Part shown: positions 10,409-22,479 of the stretch, piece after piece
How the letters are laid out: each line of letters begins with the position of its first letter
How positions within the stretch are numbered: the stretch's first letter is position 1
Origin: Epichloe hybrida
Taxonomy: Eukaryota > Ascomycota > Sordariomycetes > Hypocreales > Clavicipitaceae
Direction of reading: 5' to 3'
Length of the DNA: 64,000 nucleotides
Assembly (NCBI GenBank): GCA_019022495.1
Contig: JAFEKR010000021.1
Location: forward strand, 248,001 to 312,000
Position numbers and translations under genes: made by a program
Notes under the pieces: model-generated
Told to the model about the DNA's origin: nothing
Seen by the model: the letters and a program-made list of their open reading frames with translations, nothing else
Database searches by the model: none

Positions 10409-10968
10409 AGTTTGCGAGAATGCGGCGATGGCCTCGTTGAGATGGAGGCAGATGGCAGGGATCCCGTTGGGGCCATTGGGAGATGAGCCAGATGGATCGA
10501 ACCGGACGCCCTGGGGGAGGTCGTACACGGATCTTCTTCGGGCTTTGATGTCATGGCATGGGCACCCAGACGCAAGACCGAGACGCAAGACGAGACGCGA
10601 GACCCAGACGCAAGCTGGATCCACTCTGTGCAGCTGTGGGGCCACTCAGAGCCGCAACTCGTCAGTGCCCCAATTATTAGTCAACTTACCGAGTACGGAT
10701 AATTATGTACGTATGTAATAAACTTCTAGTGACTTGGCAGCCAGCTGTTGGGCAGAGCTTCCTCTCAACTTGACCAGAGGAACCAACATCGCTTCGCCGT
10801 CCTCGACCAGGCTGGCCACTCGACAAATTTGCTTGCCTTGCCACACACGACATGCGTCATGTCCGCACCGGCGCCTCAAGTCCTGTCGCGCAAGGCAAAT
10901 GGGACGTCCTGCGGTACCCCCAGCCAGGCCTCTGATCAAGCCAGTGTGAGACAAAGAGTAAGATATAC
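10409..10968. other. divergent promoter region PPG1 / UPF3
   Basis: 560 bp between two divergent start codons. No separate gene is seen. Repeated AGACGCAAGAC/GAGACGCGAGAC-like units occur at about 10570-10615. Confidence 0.5.
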
Positions 10969-13118
10969 ATGTTCAGCTTCACAAGCGGGCTGCGACGCAA
11001 GATTGACTCTGACCATCATGAAAAAAAGGCCAAGGGAACCGAAGAGAACAGCACTGCCTCGAAGCCCGGCAAGGGCAAAGGAGCAGTGGACAAACGAGGC
11101 TCGGCCAAGGTACGTATGAGCAACACTTTCACAGAGTTGCATCCAGCATGAACTTGTTGTCAAACAGTCCCCTGATCCTGCCACAGAACGCCAATGAGGG
11201 AGAGGCACCACAAACCAAGACCTCGCGGTCAAAAGCACACAATGAAGGTGAAAAAGTGGTCATTCGTCGCCTGCCGCCAGGCATGACGCAGCCAGAGTTT
11301 GTGACCATCCTAGGGTCGGACTGGGAGGTGTCCAACGGCAAAGTCGATTGGTTATCATACATCCCCGGCAAGGTCTCCGCCGAGTATGTCATCTCCCTGA
11401 AAGCAACACCGCTTTTGATTTTCTGTGCAGCTTCTAATGATGTTTTGATCTCAAGCCCCTCGAAGCCTTCTCGCCCCAGCAGAGCGTATCTTCACTTGAT
11501 GCGAAAGGATGACATCATGCCTCTCAGCGAAGTGGTCAGGAGCTCGACGTGGGAGGATGCAAAATCAACCTTTACCGATCCTGCCCTGGTCGGACCGCCC
11601 GTCCTGGAATTTTCAGTCTACAAAAAGATCGCAGGAACGAAGAAGCGGACCGATGCTCGGCAAGGCACCATCGACCAGGATCCCGAATTCATGGCATTTC
11701 TCGAGGACCTTGCCAACCCTGCACCCATGCGAGAAAGTATCGACGTTGAGGACCCCAATGACACTGCCAAAGTGGAGGCAAAAGTCACAACAACTCCTCT
11801 GGTTGAATATCTTAAGGAGAAGAAGGCAAACAAGGGCAAAGATGGCGCATCAGGCAAGATATCCAAGTCGGGTGGTAAAGGCAGGGGCGGATTTAAGGAC
11901 GACGACACATCGAACAAGAGGAAGGGCAAGGATTCGAAGGGCGACAGGACCGATAAGACTCCAAAGGAAACGGTCAAGATTCTCACCAAGAAAGCTGCCA
12001 CGGAGCAAGCTGCCGAGGCGGCCAAGGAAATAGCCAGCCAGATTGCAACTACGAATGCCTCCACCACGGCCACCACAGGCGCTGGTGCCGGTGCCGGTGC
12101 CAGTGCTTCGTCCGACGTACCGAAAAGTCGACGAGCTGGAATCGCTGCCGCTGCACGAATCTTGCAACGAGACCTTGGTCTTAGTCCTGGAAGTGCCCAT
12201 AGGCGGGCTCGTCACGATGCGGCCAAGGCCGAAGCAGACGCCAAAGGAACGGTCTCCTCTACTAAAGAGAGTGACACGGTAGCCATCGTAGCACCTCTGG
12301 CAGCAGTGACGGGGAAATCATCAACAGCGTCCGAAGCAGCCCCTGCGAGGTCGTCAAAGGGAAGACCCGAGAGTCCAGCTACCACCAGGTCTCAGTCCGG
12401 ACGAAGGATTCGTGGTGGAAAGAACGCTGACAAAGGGAAAGGAACCGCCGCGACCGAAACTGCAAACGCAAGTGCACAACCGACGGCAGTCAATCCTCCA
12501 GTCATACTCAAGAAGAGGAACGATTCCGAGGTGACGACAAAGGCCCCCCCCACCATCACCACCACCACCACCGAAACCCCGTCGTCAAGTCAAGTGCCGA
12601 GCTCGAATGCCACCAGCAACAAGAACAACAACAAGCAGGGAGCAAGGGAGAAAGGGAACACGAAGCAGTCGCAAAAGAAGCCATCTTCGGTATCCGCAAG
12701 CGCCACCCGCGCATTTGTCAAGCATGTCAGCGCCTCACAGGGAGTGAACGACGCGTCTCTCAGAGAAGCGCTGGAAGCTTTTGGTACCATTACACTCGTT
12801 GAGATTGACAAGCGCAAGGGATTCGCGTATGTAGACTTCTCCGAGCACGATGCGCTCGCCAAAGCAGTGACAGCTAGCCCGATATCCATCGGCCAAGCCT
12901 CTGTCCAAGTTCTGGAGCGCAAGGACAAGAAATCCGTCGCGGCTGCACCATCGACGACATCCTCGAAGGAAGGCTCTCTAGCCAACGGCGAAAAAGAGAA
13001 ACCCTCTGGCGGCAGAGGACGGCGGGGCCGTGGTGGTGGAAAAGCAGGGCACGGCGCCGATTCCACAGCAGCAGCCAACAAGGAACCAGCAGCAGCGGCA
13101 GCGAACACAGGCGGGTGA
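10969..13118 (+). CDS. UPF3: nonsense-mediated mRNA decay protein Upf3
   Basis: Bridges exon-junction or terminating ribosome complexes to Upf1/Upf2 in nonsense-mediated decay. Exons are 10969-11109, 11187-11383 and 11456-13118, giving 666 residues. Intron 2 is 72 bp, a multiple of three without stops, so it reads through; splicing restores the conserved join SADPSKPSRP. The Smg4/UPF3 domain spans about residues 70-190, with KVVIRRLPPGMT, DWLSYIPGK, RAYLHL and VGPPVLEFSVYKK. A long Lys/Ser/Ala-rich disordered region follows. Near residues 528-598 there is a second RRM-like fold (AFVKHVSAS, KGFAYVDFS), then a short RG-rich tail. The start codon is the first ATG of the frame joined to exon 2. 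Confidence 0.9.
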
Positions 13119-14448
13119 GAACAGAAGCCGCCACGGTATGGGAGAACAGAGCTTTACTTTACTCTTACAATTTTGTTTCGATTCTACACGGCACCTGGTG
13201 CGAGAAGCAGCATCCATTCACACCATCCATGTACGACTACCTACCTACCACCCGTCAACCTGAAAGAGGGGAGGGGGGCGGGCCGTTAACCTAAGAAAGC
13301 AACACAGGGCCAGACCACCTCATGGCGAACAAACAAACCACAAGATTTGGATTCCGCCGATGGACGGACACGTCTGAAGTACTTTTACATTTAAAGGCGT
13401 GGAAAAGACGGCTTTTGTTCCAATATTCAAGTACAGAGGCTTGGTAGGCGAGGAGGGCGATAAGTTGGGAGCCATCCAGCCAGCAGCGTGGAGAGGGTGA
13501 CGACGTGGTTCTGGCCGAACATAGACAAAAAAAAGTCCTTCGCTCGTAAGAGACGGGAACGCAGCGTATTTTTTTCAGCGCGTTGTCCTGCTGGCAAGTC
13601 CCCTCCATCATGGTTGGGCATGTCAATCATTGGGCACGAACAAGACATGTTTTCGTTTTCCCCAGACTTTGCATCGCTCGTCAATAGCAACACTTACTCC
13701 TTGGAGTCTTGATGCTCACTGATACGGGTGATGTGATGCGCCCCTTTGTTCGACCCATGTGAAAATGCCACACTCCTTGGTAATCCACCTTTTTCCCATT
13801 TAAAACGCGGACCCAGCAATACAAAAAGACAACCACTTACCCGAGGTGCCGCCGACGTTCCTGCTGAGACCGCCCGACCGGCCACTTCGGGCTCCATGCC
13901 CCGCCTTTTTCGGCCCCCTTCCGCTTTGTGCTCCGCTGGGTCTCCGTGTCCTGCCCTCTTTTCCCGGCCACCGTTTCGACCACCTCCTCCGATATCGAAG
14001 CGCCCACTGTCCCTTGCTGGTGTGTCCACGATCTTAAATAGGGCAATACTTTAACCTCGCTGGCCTGGAGTAGCCTCTTTGAAATTTCTAGCTCATCTTA
14101 ATTCTTGCACTTGATCTGATTGCAAGACTCGTCAACAATTGGAAATGTCCATAGATGAGTTTGGAATTTGTCAGCGTTTAACGCGTGAGAAACTCGTGAG
14201 CATGAGCATAAGCTCGACACTTGCGGTGATTGCCTTGACCCACGTGTCGAGCAAACTTGATTCATATAGTATGCCTACTACAACCAATTGCTGCATGTGG
14301 TTCGTATCTGAGAGTTGTGCTCATCAAGGATTGCAGAGGGACGGTGTATAATATTAAGCGCTGCATTTTCGCAAACTTATTTAAGCTGTTTGATTAATCG
14401 AGACTCTTTTCATCAATAGTCGCCAACAAGCGATTCTTTCCAAAAACG
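13119..14448. other. intergenic
   Basis: Probable UPF3 3' UTR, then sequence without a recognisable gene. Several overlapping 60-110 residue open frames occur on both strands at 13700-14050 but have biased, Pro/Arg-rich compositions typical of chance frames. Confidence 0.45.
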
Positions 14449-14721
14449 ATGCAGTCTCGTTGGCACTACCAAGCATTCTTTTGCTTACTCCTCCAGTCCG
14501 GTGATTGCCGTTTCTTGGACGGCGAGAGCCGGGTCGGACTGAGCAATCGTGATCCCAATGACAAGCACCTACCTTCTGATCAAATTGGCACACTGTTCCG
14601 TCCCGAGTTTGACGGCGTTGCTTATCGTGGCAATGTGAGGCCCTTTGACGGTATCAAGATCGGCTTTGATCGGTGGCGGCGGTTCAACGAGATCACGGAG
14701 GAATATAACAAGAAGGAATGA
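14449..14721 (+). CDS. small hypothetical protein, possibly secreted
   Basis: A 90-residue frame starting at an ATG preceded by AAAAACG. The N-terminus has a short hydrophobic stretch (FFCLLLQ) after a basic start, a weak signal-peptide candidate. The rest is hydrophilic with a charged C-terminus (EITEEYNKKE). No family is recognised and no intron is needed. Its neighbour at 14869-15263 is a better supported secreted protein. It could be a chance frame. Confidence 0.3.
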   Translation: MQSRWHYQAFFCLLLQSGDCRFLDGESRVGLSNRDPNDKHLPSDQIGTLFRPEFDGVAYRGNVRPFDGIKIGFDRWRRFNEITEEYNKKE

Positions 14722-14868
14722 TTTGCACAAAACTTAGATATAGCGAGACGCCATCGTGGGGCCATGACGACACAGCCACCTCAATGGGCAAACCTCATGA
14801 CACTGAACTATATGTGTATCGACAGGCTTGGTTAAGTGTGTAACACTCGCCCTGGTCATGCACGTAGA

Positions 14869-15263
14869 TCAAGCTTTACACTTTTTCGAGAAGCAGTAGC
14901 CGCAATCCTCTCTGCCCAGCCCGTGGGTCACGCCGATGCCCCCGCTGCCGTCACTGTTCTTTGCGCAGCACTTGCCGTCTCCATTATTGCTGTAGTCGTA
15001 CGCGTGATTAGCCCCATCATTGCGAGTACCAAGAACCAGACTGTTGCGCGCCCGTCTAAGGAGCGAACTCACCAGTTGTGGAACGAGTTTTGTTTCCGGA
15101 GTTTTTTGCCGCCGCAGTGGTCTTCCGGCTTTCGTTCGCCGCTACAGCTCCTGCGAGGCTCCAGGATGTTGCCTCTCGGGCTGATGTCTACGCCTTCGTC
15201 TGGCGTGGGCGTTGCCACGACCAGAGTGGCGATTGCGAGAGCGAGGGTAGTGGTGAACTTCAT
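14869..15263 (-). CDS. small secreted cysteine-rich protein
   Basis: Two exons, 15073-15263 and 14869-14989, joined across an 83-bp intron (GTGAGT donor, branch-like CTAAT, TACAG acceptor), giving 103 residues. The first 18-20 residues form a clear signal peptide (MKFTTTLALAIATLVVA) followed by a propeptide-like acidic stretch. The mature part has eight cysteines at residues 40, 50, 64, 71, 72, 93, 96 and 101, spacing C-x9-C-x13-C-x6-CC-x20-C-x2-C-x4-C. Pairs of cysteines in both exons and preserved phase support the model. Size and cysteine content match fungal effector-like or antimicrobial small secreted proteins, but no family is recognised and no function is claimed. Confidence 0.7.
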
Positions 15264-16900
15264 GTTGATCAAGATGAGGTGCGTTAGTTAAAGTCACTGT
15301 CTGTTGCTTAAGATGGAATTTTTCGAGTGTTGCGAGTTTGTAGAGACAAGAGTTTTGGCCGTAGTGTCGGGCGTCATGCTCTTATACCTGTCGGCTCCTC
15401 AGCTCGGCTTCTGCCCGGTCAGCTCTACACTCGTCGCTCCCTCGCGCCAGGTCTTTTTCTCATTCATGCAGCATTTCAGACTGGCTAGGGCTTAGGTAAT
15501 AGGAGGTAGTATTACTATTACTTTATATTACTATTACTTTACTATAGAGACTTGGTAGCTAGCGCACAGAGCTAAGAGAAATACAACTTGTCATTTACCA
15601 CCCTTTCTTTTTGGGAAGACAAATGCCCCCCCCCCCTCTATTTCTCCGGCTTACTGCCCTTTTTATTCAAGAATTTCTACTTCAAATAATGAGTTAATTT
15701 CACACGAAAATGGAAACAAATTGTCCTTTTCTTCAGATATTTGCGGAGATAATGGTATATCCAATTTCTACGTGACTTTTCCTAAGACTTTGTAAGGACT
15801 GACCTGAGGGGGCCGTGTTTTTCTTCCACCACTTGGCCCAATATTGAGCATGACTGTCGGCGTGGTTCGTCTAACTACGAACTACAACATCATGGGGTGC
15901 TGAGGCAGTTGATTGGGCAAGAGATCAAAAGGGCAGAGAGTTATCAGAAGTGAGTGACAGAGCTGCCATGAAGAGGCTTACTCGTCTTGTGTCGCATTTG
16001 AAGTTCATGTCGAAGATGGTCCGAGACTGTATGGAGCGTGTAAGCTCGACATGGAGTGTGGGCGTCTGCAGAGTCGATGGGGAGGCAATGAGAAGAGTTG
16101 CACTGTTGCTGACGGCCGAATGGCCTGTGAGCTAAAGTCAACAACTTTTCACAAGACGTTCTCGTCATCTGAGTTTCTTAGTCAGTGTGATCGGCGAATG
16201 TCGACATGTCATCTGTAGGCAGTTCATGTTTCACATCGGTACAGACGTCGTCGCCGAGAATCACTAGATCTGGTCATCATCACGTCCGCCGAAACGGAGC
16301 ATCTTTGGTTCATGTCCATGTTTTCTCGTTTGCGCACATGGTGCAGCACGGGGGTACACAGTGAATCACGGCTCTTACAGAGCTTGTCTCGTATCTAGGA
16401 ATGGCCTTGGGTCCTTACTTAGGTGAGTAGTGAGGAATGGTCGTAGGTAATGAATCCTATACTATAGTATCATATAGTACAATATAAAGATGCTTAATAC
16501 ATAGCACATAATATTGTCAGGAGCGCAGAGGTCAGGGACACGGCGATGACATGATGGAGCCTCGGATAAACCTCGGGTTTTGCGGACAGAGAGATAAGGC
16601 GGGGTATTCAGCCAAGACGGCCCACGAGTTCGAGACCTACATGTACATGTATTATCCAGCACCCCTGGTTCGCCGGCGAGGTCGATGAGGAAGGAGAAGC
16701 AACCGGTGGTGGAAGGAGCGAATGCGACATGTACAATGTACAATGTATGTGACCGACAGTAATCCGTCCAGCACGGATACATTCCGACTGCCAAAACCAG
16801 CGCGCGGGGAAACGTGCAACTGTCACGACACGGCCACTGCATCCTCGACCCGTGGACTCGACCCGGCCACAAAACGACGCGCCCTCACATCACCGCCGGA
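15264..16900. other. intergenic with TA-rich patch
   Basis: No gene recognised. 15490-15560 is a TATTACTATTACTTTA-type simple sequence, and 15500-15800 is generally AT-rich. The only open frames are short. Confidence 0.45.
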
Positions 16901-16969
16901 AAGCACACAAAGCACACAAAGCACACAAAGCACACAAAGCACACAAAGCACACAAAGCACACAAAGCAC
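16901..16969. repeat. 9-bp tandem repeat (GCACACAAA)
   Basis: About 7.5 perfect copies of a 9-bp unit just upstream of the F-box start. Because the unit is a multiple of three, it would read as a Lys-His-Thr repeat if translation began upstream. Confidence 0.9.
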
Positions 16970-16990
16970 CCGTTAAAGCACCCGTTCGCC

Positions 16991-18466
16991 ATGGTCGCGC
17001 CGTCCGCCCCGTCCGCCCCGTCCGCCGGCGGTTGGCCGGTGCTCGTGCCCGAGATGCTCCTCACCATATTCGACCATCTCCACGGCCACGGCCCGGCACT
17101 GCTGCTCGCCGCCATCCGCGTCAACCGGCACTGGTTCTCGTGCGGCACCGACGTCTTGTGGCGCAGACCCGAGTGGGAAGCTCTGGTCGCGCTGCCCCCG
17201 GACCGCCGCCAGTTCTACGCCCACAAGATCGAGCACCTGTCCTTCAACGGCGACGAGCAGTCGTCGTACCATGAGCACTTCAAGGACATTGCCTTTACAA
17301 ACCTCAAGTCCATCTCGCTGGATTCCTACCGTCCCGGGCCTGACGGCTATCCGCTGGAGCAGTACCTCTCGCCGTCGCTCGAGTCCTTTGCGCTCTTCGG
17401 CGGCAACATGACCGACCGAGTGTTGCTGCAGCTCCAGACGACTTGCTGGCGGCTGCGGGCCATTCTCATCGATTACCCGGGTCCCAAAATCACTCCCTCG
17501 TCCTTCTCCGACTGCATCCGGGCATGCGAGCACCTGCAAGACGTCCAGTTCATGTACGGCATGCACCATCTTCTCACCCACGAGTTCCTCATTCATCTCG
17601 CCCAGCGGCCCAAGCTCACTTGTCTCCGCGTCGGGAAACCGTGGTCGGACGAGCTGATGCAGCGCATCTCGGAGCAAGTGCCGACGCCCTTTCCGGCCCT
17701 GGAAAGTCTCGAGGTCGCCGTCGCGTCGCGGGCCGTGCCGACACTCGTCGGCCTCATCGGCCGCGTCACGGAGCTCACCGTGTCCGTGCTGGACAGCGAA
17801 GCAGACGTCATCGAGGCGCTCTCGTCAATGACGCAGCTGGTCAGCCTCACAGTCAGTTTCGCGACGACGACACAGCTCTCCAGAAAGGACATCTCGGCGC
17901 TGAAGAGGCTGTCCAAGCTCAAGGTGCTCGTAGCAGAGGCCGCCCCGGACGCCCAAGTGTCGGCCATTCACGAGGGTTTCAACGACGCGGATTTCCACGA
18001 CGTGGTTTCCTCCCTCCCCGCCCTGCGACGACTCCATTTCACCGTCCAATGCGACTTGTCCGTCGCCGCCATCATTTCCCTCTCCAAGTACTGCCCACTC
18101 GTCGAGCATCTTGTACTGGCCCCGGTGCTCGATCTGCAGACGTTGCAAGCGCGCGCAGACAACAGCGTCATTCTGCCAGAGCTGCGCGAGCTATCCTTGG
18201 GCGGCTTCGGGCCTCCGGGCGAAGACAACGAGTGAGTAGCTTCCCCCCCCCCCCCCCTTTTTTTGTTCTCCACGTGCTCCTGTATCAGTAGCAGGACAGA
18301 AGGGGCTGACAAGTTGGCAAGGCGGGCCCCGCCAGAACACCTCGTTTCTCTGCTCCAGGCCTGGTTCCCCAAACTCACTCAAGTAGACTCGCTCAACGGA
18401 GACGAGCACTCCGAGGCGCTATGTGACGCGTTCGCGACGGCAATTTCCCAGCGGGCGTGCACTTGA
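16991..18466 (+). CDS. F-box / leucine-rich-repeat-like protein
   Basis: Probable substrate adaptor of an SCF ubiquitin ligase. Exons are 16991-18231 and about 18289-18466, giving 472 residues; the acceptor could also be at 18294/18295 without changing phase. The F-box lies near residues 18-55 (VPEMLLTIFDHL, then LLAAIRVNRHWFSCGTDVLWRR). The remaining sequence has irregular Leu-rich repeats (LRRLHF, LVEHLVLAP, LRELSLGGFG) that continue into exon 2 (LLQAWFPKLTQVDSL). The ATG at 16991 is chosen because the frame upstream is only a 9-bp tandem repeat and low-complexity sequence. The exon 2 junction is inferred from coding character. Confidence 0.72.
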
Positions 18467-19363
18467 GATGCTCTCCATGATGGAAACGGAACTGGTCTTG
18501 CCGACATCATCTCCTCAATCAAGAATGCAACATCATCTCCTCAAATCAAAGAATCCAAGGGCAAAGGTCCCGTCTACCTTGAGACATTCGCTTCTCGACT
18601 ACCTTGAGAAAAGTAGCGCAGAAAGAATCGGAAAGTTTCCACCAGACTATGTAAATCAAGGAGAGTCTACATACCATTCTCAGTGTACAGGTACCTCCAA
18701 GGTTTCTTTTCTCCTGTAACGCCTACAACGTCTGCAGCAGTCCAAGCACCTGTGCTCGTCTTCCCCCGTCAACCAGCCATCAGACGGATATCCAATCCAC
18801 CCTCTTGGTCCGTGTCGGATGAAGGAGGCCGGGATGCGGACTGCTCACAAAAAGCGGGGACAGCATTAGAGGGACAAAAGCTGAGTGAGGGAGGCGCTAC
18901 GTAATTTACAGGCATTGACATGAGTTGTTAGCAAAATGGAAAGGAAAACAAAATATACAGCTAGCAGATACAAGTTGCGCCTCTTGAATCAAACCAAAAA
19001 ACAGGCTAGAGCCTCCATGATTACCAGACCAATTCCCACCACGACGTTGCAACGCGGCTCTCGAGATGGCCCAGCCGGATATCGGGGGTTGGTTTGCCTG
19101 CACGTACGGATCCGTACTCCGTAGTACATATGCATGGCCATCTCTCTTCCAGCGTCGCATTCCGTGAATCCGTGCCATCAATGGCCCATCATTCGACCCC
19201 GCGCCGGCCCCGCCCTCCACGCTCGACAAGGCAGCAACTACCCTACCCCGCTTGCTCGCTGCCATTTTCTTTGTGCACATGAAGACTTGTCGCTGATTGA
19301 TGCAGAATCAATATGCGCCCTCCCGAAACAAAGAGAAAAAAAAACAAAAAAAGTGCGTGCCTA
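18467..19363. other. intergenic
   Basis: Between the F-box gene and the first coiled-coil gene. No supported gene. One exact TACTCCGTA at 19115-19123 lies next to a GTACGGATCCGTAC palindrome. Confidence 0.45.
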
Positions 19364-20272
19364 TTACCGACCCACCGGGAATGGGCGATAATTGCCATCG
19401 TCGTCGTCCGTATGCGACGATGCAGCCGCGCTTGTTTTGAACAATGCCGGACTCAAGGGCGCCATCGTTCTTGGTACCGTCGAATAAGCGACGTTGTTGT
19501 ATGGAGTCGTTGCAGCCATTGCCACGGCCGGCATCATCTGGCCATCAGGGATGCTGGGTGCCGGCGCAAGCAATGGTGCTTGTCCCGACCCGGAGCCCCA
19601 TTGCTCGATGAAGCTTTTTCGGCCATGGGTAGATGGTGAGGACGTTGTGGAAGGCAGAGTCTTTCTTTCCCCAAATCGCTCTTTGAGACGTTCTCTCTCC
19701 GCCTTGTATTCTCTCGACTCTCCGTCCTTGTCCCTGTCCTTTCTGCGGCTGCGGTCCTCACGGTCACGGTCACGGTCACGATGTCGCTCTTTGTCCTTCT
19801 TGCTGCTGCTCGATTTGCGACATGACAACGTGGGTGATGGGGCCGCCGGTGCATGTGGAACACTGCTTGAGCTGGCTGCACTGTTTGTTGCGCTACTCAG
19901 TGAAGCGAGCGCACGATATCGTGCTTCCAAAGCCGTGTGTTTCTGCCCAAGTGCTTCATTTTGACGGTTCAGTTCGTCATTAGCATCCTTGTACCACTGG
20001 ATTGCCTCGTTCAAGTCCGCAATCTCGGCCTTCAATGTGCACAGCTGCGTCTTCATATCGCCATTGACCTGGTGCGTCTCGGATAACTTCTTGTTTGCTT
20101 GTTCGAAAAGCAGCTGGTAGCGATCACGTTCTGCATAGACCTTGTTGAGTTCGGTATTGTATAGTGTGTCGCGGGTAGTGTCATCGTATTCGTGGCCTGA
20201 TGATGAATGCCCGTTGCTCGTGCGAGTTCGGCGACCAGTGTTGGCCGAGGCCCGCTGTGTGCACGACGGCAT
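19364..20272 (-). CDS. coiled-coil protein, unknown function
   Basis: 302 residues if translation begins at the ATG at 20272; the frame extends further upstream but only from a non-ATG codon. About residues 35-135 form a heptad-rich coiled coil (NTELNKVYAERDRYQLLFEQ and onward). A Ser-rich linker follows, then a strongly charged Lys/Arg/Asp/Glu tract with KDKERHRDRDRDRED-type repeats, and a Pro/Ala-rich tail. No enzyme domain is seen. The layout is similar to the next minus-strand gene (22480-23192), so the two may be related. The function is not known. Confidence 0.65.
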   Translation of the reverse strand: MPSCTQRASANTGRRTRTSNGHSSSGHEYDDTTRDTLYNTELNKVYAERDRYQLLFEQANKKLSETHQVNGDMKTQLCTLKAEIADLNEAIQWYKDANDELNRQNEALGQKHTALEARYRALASLSSATNSAASSSSVPHAPAAPSPTLSCRKSSSSKKDKERHRDRDRDREDRSRRKDRDKDGESREYKAERERLKERFGERKTLPSTTSSPSTHGRKSFIEQWGSGSGQAPLLAPAPSIPDGQMMPAVAMAATTPYNNVAYSTVPRTMAPLSPALFKTSAAASSHTDDDDGNYRPFPVGR

Positions 20273-22479
20273 GGCGGCGGCTTCTGCGCTTTGCTTGTTC
20301 GATATCCTACGCAGATGCAGAAACAAGCCAAACCCCCTTATTAGTCCCAAGAGGACGGAATTACTTGCGGTAATTGAACTGGTAATTGAAACGCTGGGAG
20401 ATTTAGGCTCTTGGGCACTCAAGAAGCCACCAGAAATCGCGCGCAAATCTGAGGGCACTTTTTCTCTCTCTTTCTCTCTTTCTCTCTTTCTCTCTTTCTC
20501 TCTCTCTCTCTTTTATTTTTCTCCCTCCCCCTTCTCTTCCCGTCCGTTGCCACTCAAATAGGCAGTCAACCGGTCGGTGCGGGGAGCACAATTCGGAGTA
20601 TGGAGTACGGCGTACAGGCAAAAAGACTAGCGGTGGTGGGCCAGGGTCCGGCAGGCAGACTTGTAAGTGTAATAAGACTACAAGAGTCACCACAAGATTG
20701 TATGTCCGAATCGATGAGAAGGCTGGTTTGCTGTGGTGGTCAACGAGGAAGAGCGGTGCAGGGTATTCTTCACAGTAAACTGATCGTCTGTAGACAAGTG
20801 AGAAATGCAAAAACAAACAGAGAAAGAGATGAGTTTTCAGGAAAGAGGACGTGGGAAATATATTCAGTCATCATTCAGAGGTGGGATGTGGGTGGCCCTT
20901 TTTGCGGCTTGTTGCCTGCCTGGTAGCCTAGTTGGTTCAACTGGTTGTGATTTGTCATTCGCCGACTCTAATCGAGTTGCATTTCCAGGCATCACTGTTC
21001 AGAAAGCTTCTGGGGATTCCAGACCTTGGAATGGCGCCAGGCAACCGAGAACCTTGCCTGTTCACAATGTGTCCACCATCACTCTCCAACGGCCATGCTC
21101 GCGTCCTTTCTGCGCGAGGCAGTCCGCCAGGCATTTCGCCCATAATGCATTGGCCGTTCGTTCCCTGAGACACCCTTGTTCCGTCATTGCAGCCTGGGGC
21201 CGCGGCCGCGCCGTGTGACTCACTCACCTATTCAACGCCAATGAACCGATTTGCTTCCTGCCGGGGTCGGTTCGCGATAGCTGCTCGCCAGCAGATTCTT
21301 CTTCTGCCTGAATCTCCATCTTTTTCGTCTCGTGCTCAGAATGCCCAAAAGGGATCGTCGGTTTGTGGCGCTGTCCTTCCCGTACAACGCAAGTGGAACG
21401 ACGCTTTTCAGCTTTTCAGTCAGTCGGATCAGCGAAGCTTGCCGAGTCTCTGGCCGGCTGCATCTGCAGACTGCAACAAAGATGAATACCCGCACGGACA
21501 CATTATCAGGGCACGAGCGACGAGGAAGCGAGGAAGGCACGGCTTAGCGTTTGACAGCTCAGAGCGAGCCCAGCTCGGCTACGGGCTATCCCGCTCTTTC
21601 CCTGTTTGGCGATGCCCGTGGCAATGCAGAGCAACAGCGAGCAACTTGTGCTCCGTCCGTACCTGCATCTTGAACTGGATATCCAGCCCTCAACCCAGCC
21701 CTCTCCTCCTCCACCCATTTTCGCAACTTCGCCACCTCGTGGCTGTAAATCACCAGACCAGCCGCGCGTCTGACCCCCCCCCCCACCCCCCCTTGTCCGA
21801 GTCTGAGAGCCTCCATCTTACTATGAATTTCAGACGCAGCCCGCTCCTTCATTTCTGCTGCCTCTTGTTTCTTCTCTACAGGCCTTCCGCTTGCACTGCC
21901 CCCACATGATGCCTGGCCACGCACCTGCGCAGTGCCGTCGTCAACAAGACTGCTCGTGGGCAGATGGCATGCACTATTGGCGGGAGACATGTTCTAAGTT
22001 TGGTGTATTCGGCAGAGTCTATCCAAGTGTAAGAAACGGGGGTGTCGACGCAAAGTCTTCTCTGTTCCGGTCACGGCGACCACACCCCGAATAATGATGT
22101 TAAATGGTAAATACATGCTATGGCCTGTAAAACATGCTTGTCTGCATCGCCAAACTGGACCAGGAGGCGCTCGTCGGGCATTTGGCCAGATGTAGTTTCA
22201 AACGAGACGCTGTACAAAACGCATCACAGGGCTTCCTGTTTATCCATAGCGCCGTGAAATCAAACGGAACCCAGGCTGGCGCCGAGTTGGGAAAATAATG
22301 AACCCACATCATCTTGTAACCAACCTGTATCGACGCAAAATCGGTCGTCAAAGTCGTCAATCTTGCAAAAAGAAAAAAGAAAGAAAAAGAAAGAAAAAGA
22401 AATGGTGGACCCTCCAGTCAAGCCCTGGTACTCAGAGTAGAGTAGAAAGAAACACGGATTGAAAAAAAAAAAAAAAGCA
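20273..22479. other. intergenic, about 2.2 kb
   Basis: No convincing gene. A 240-residue plus-strand frame (21187-21909) lacks conserved-looking segments and is rejected. The region holds a CT-rich tract at 20460-20515, poly-C near 21776-21792 and an AAAGA-type tract at about 22372-22402. Confidence 0.45.
20460..20515. repeat. CT-rich microsatellite
   Basis: A run of CTCTTT and CTCT units immediately upstream of the first coiled-coil gene (purine-rich on its coding strand). Confidence 0.85.

Noticed and set aside
11384..11455. Insertion of 24 residues in UPF3
   Set aside because: It is a 72-bp intron with GTATGT donor and TCAAG acceptor; its removal restores the conserved segment.
16814..16990. 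N-terminal Lys-His-Thr repeat extension of the F-box protein
   Set aside because: It is a 9-bp DNA repeat in the leader; the ATG at 16991 directly precedes the F-box.
16973..18291. Long open frames overlapping the F-box gene on both strands
   Set aside because: GC-rich shadows of the F-box coding sequence with Arg/Pro/Ala-rich composition.
21187..21909. 240-residue plus-strand open frame
   Set aside because: Biased Ser/Pro/Arg composition, no domain, no neighbouring exon that would extend it.
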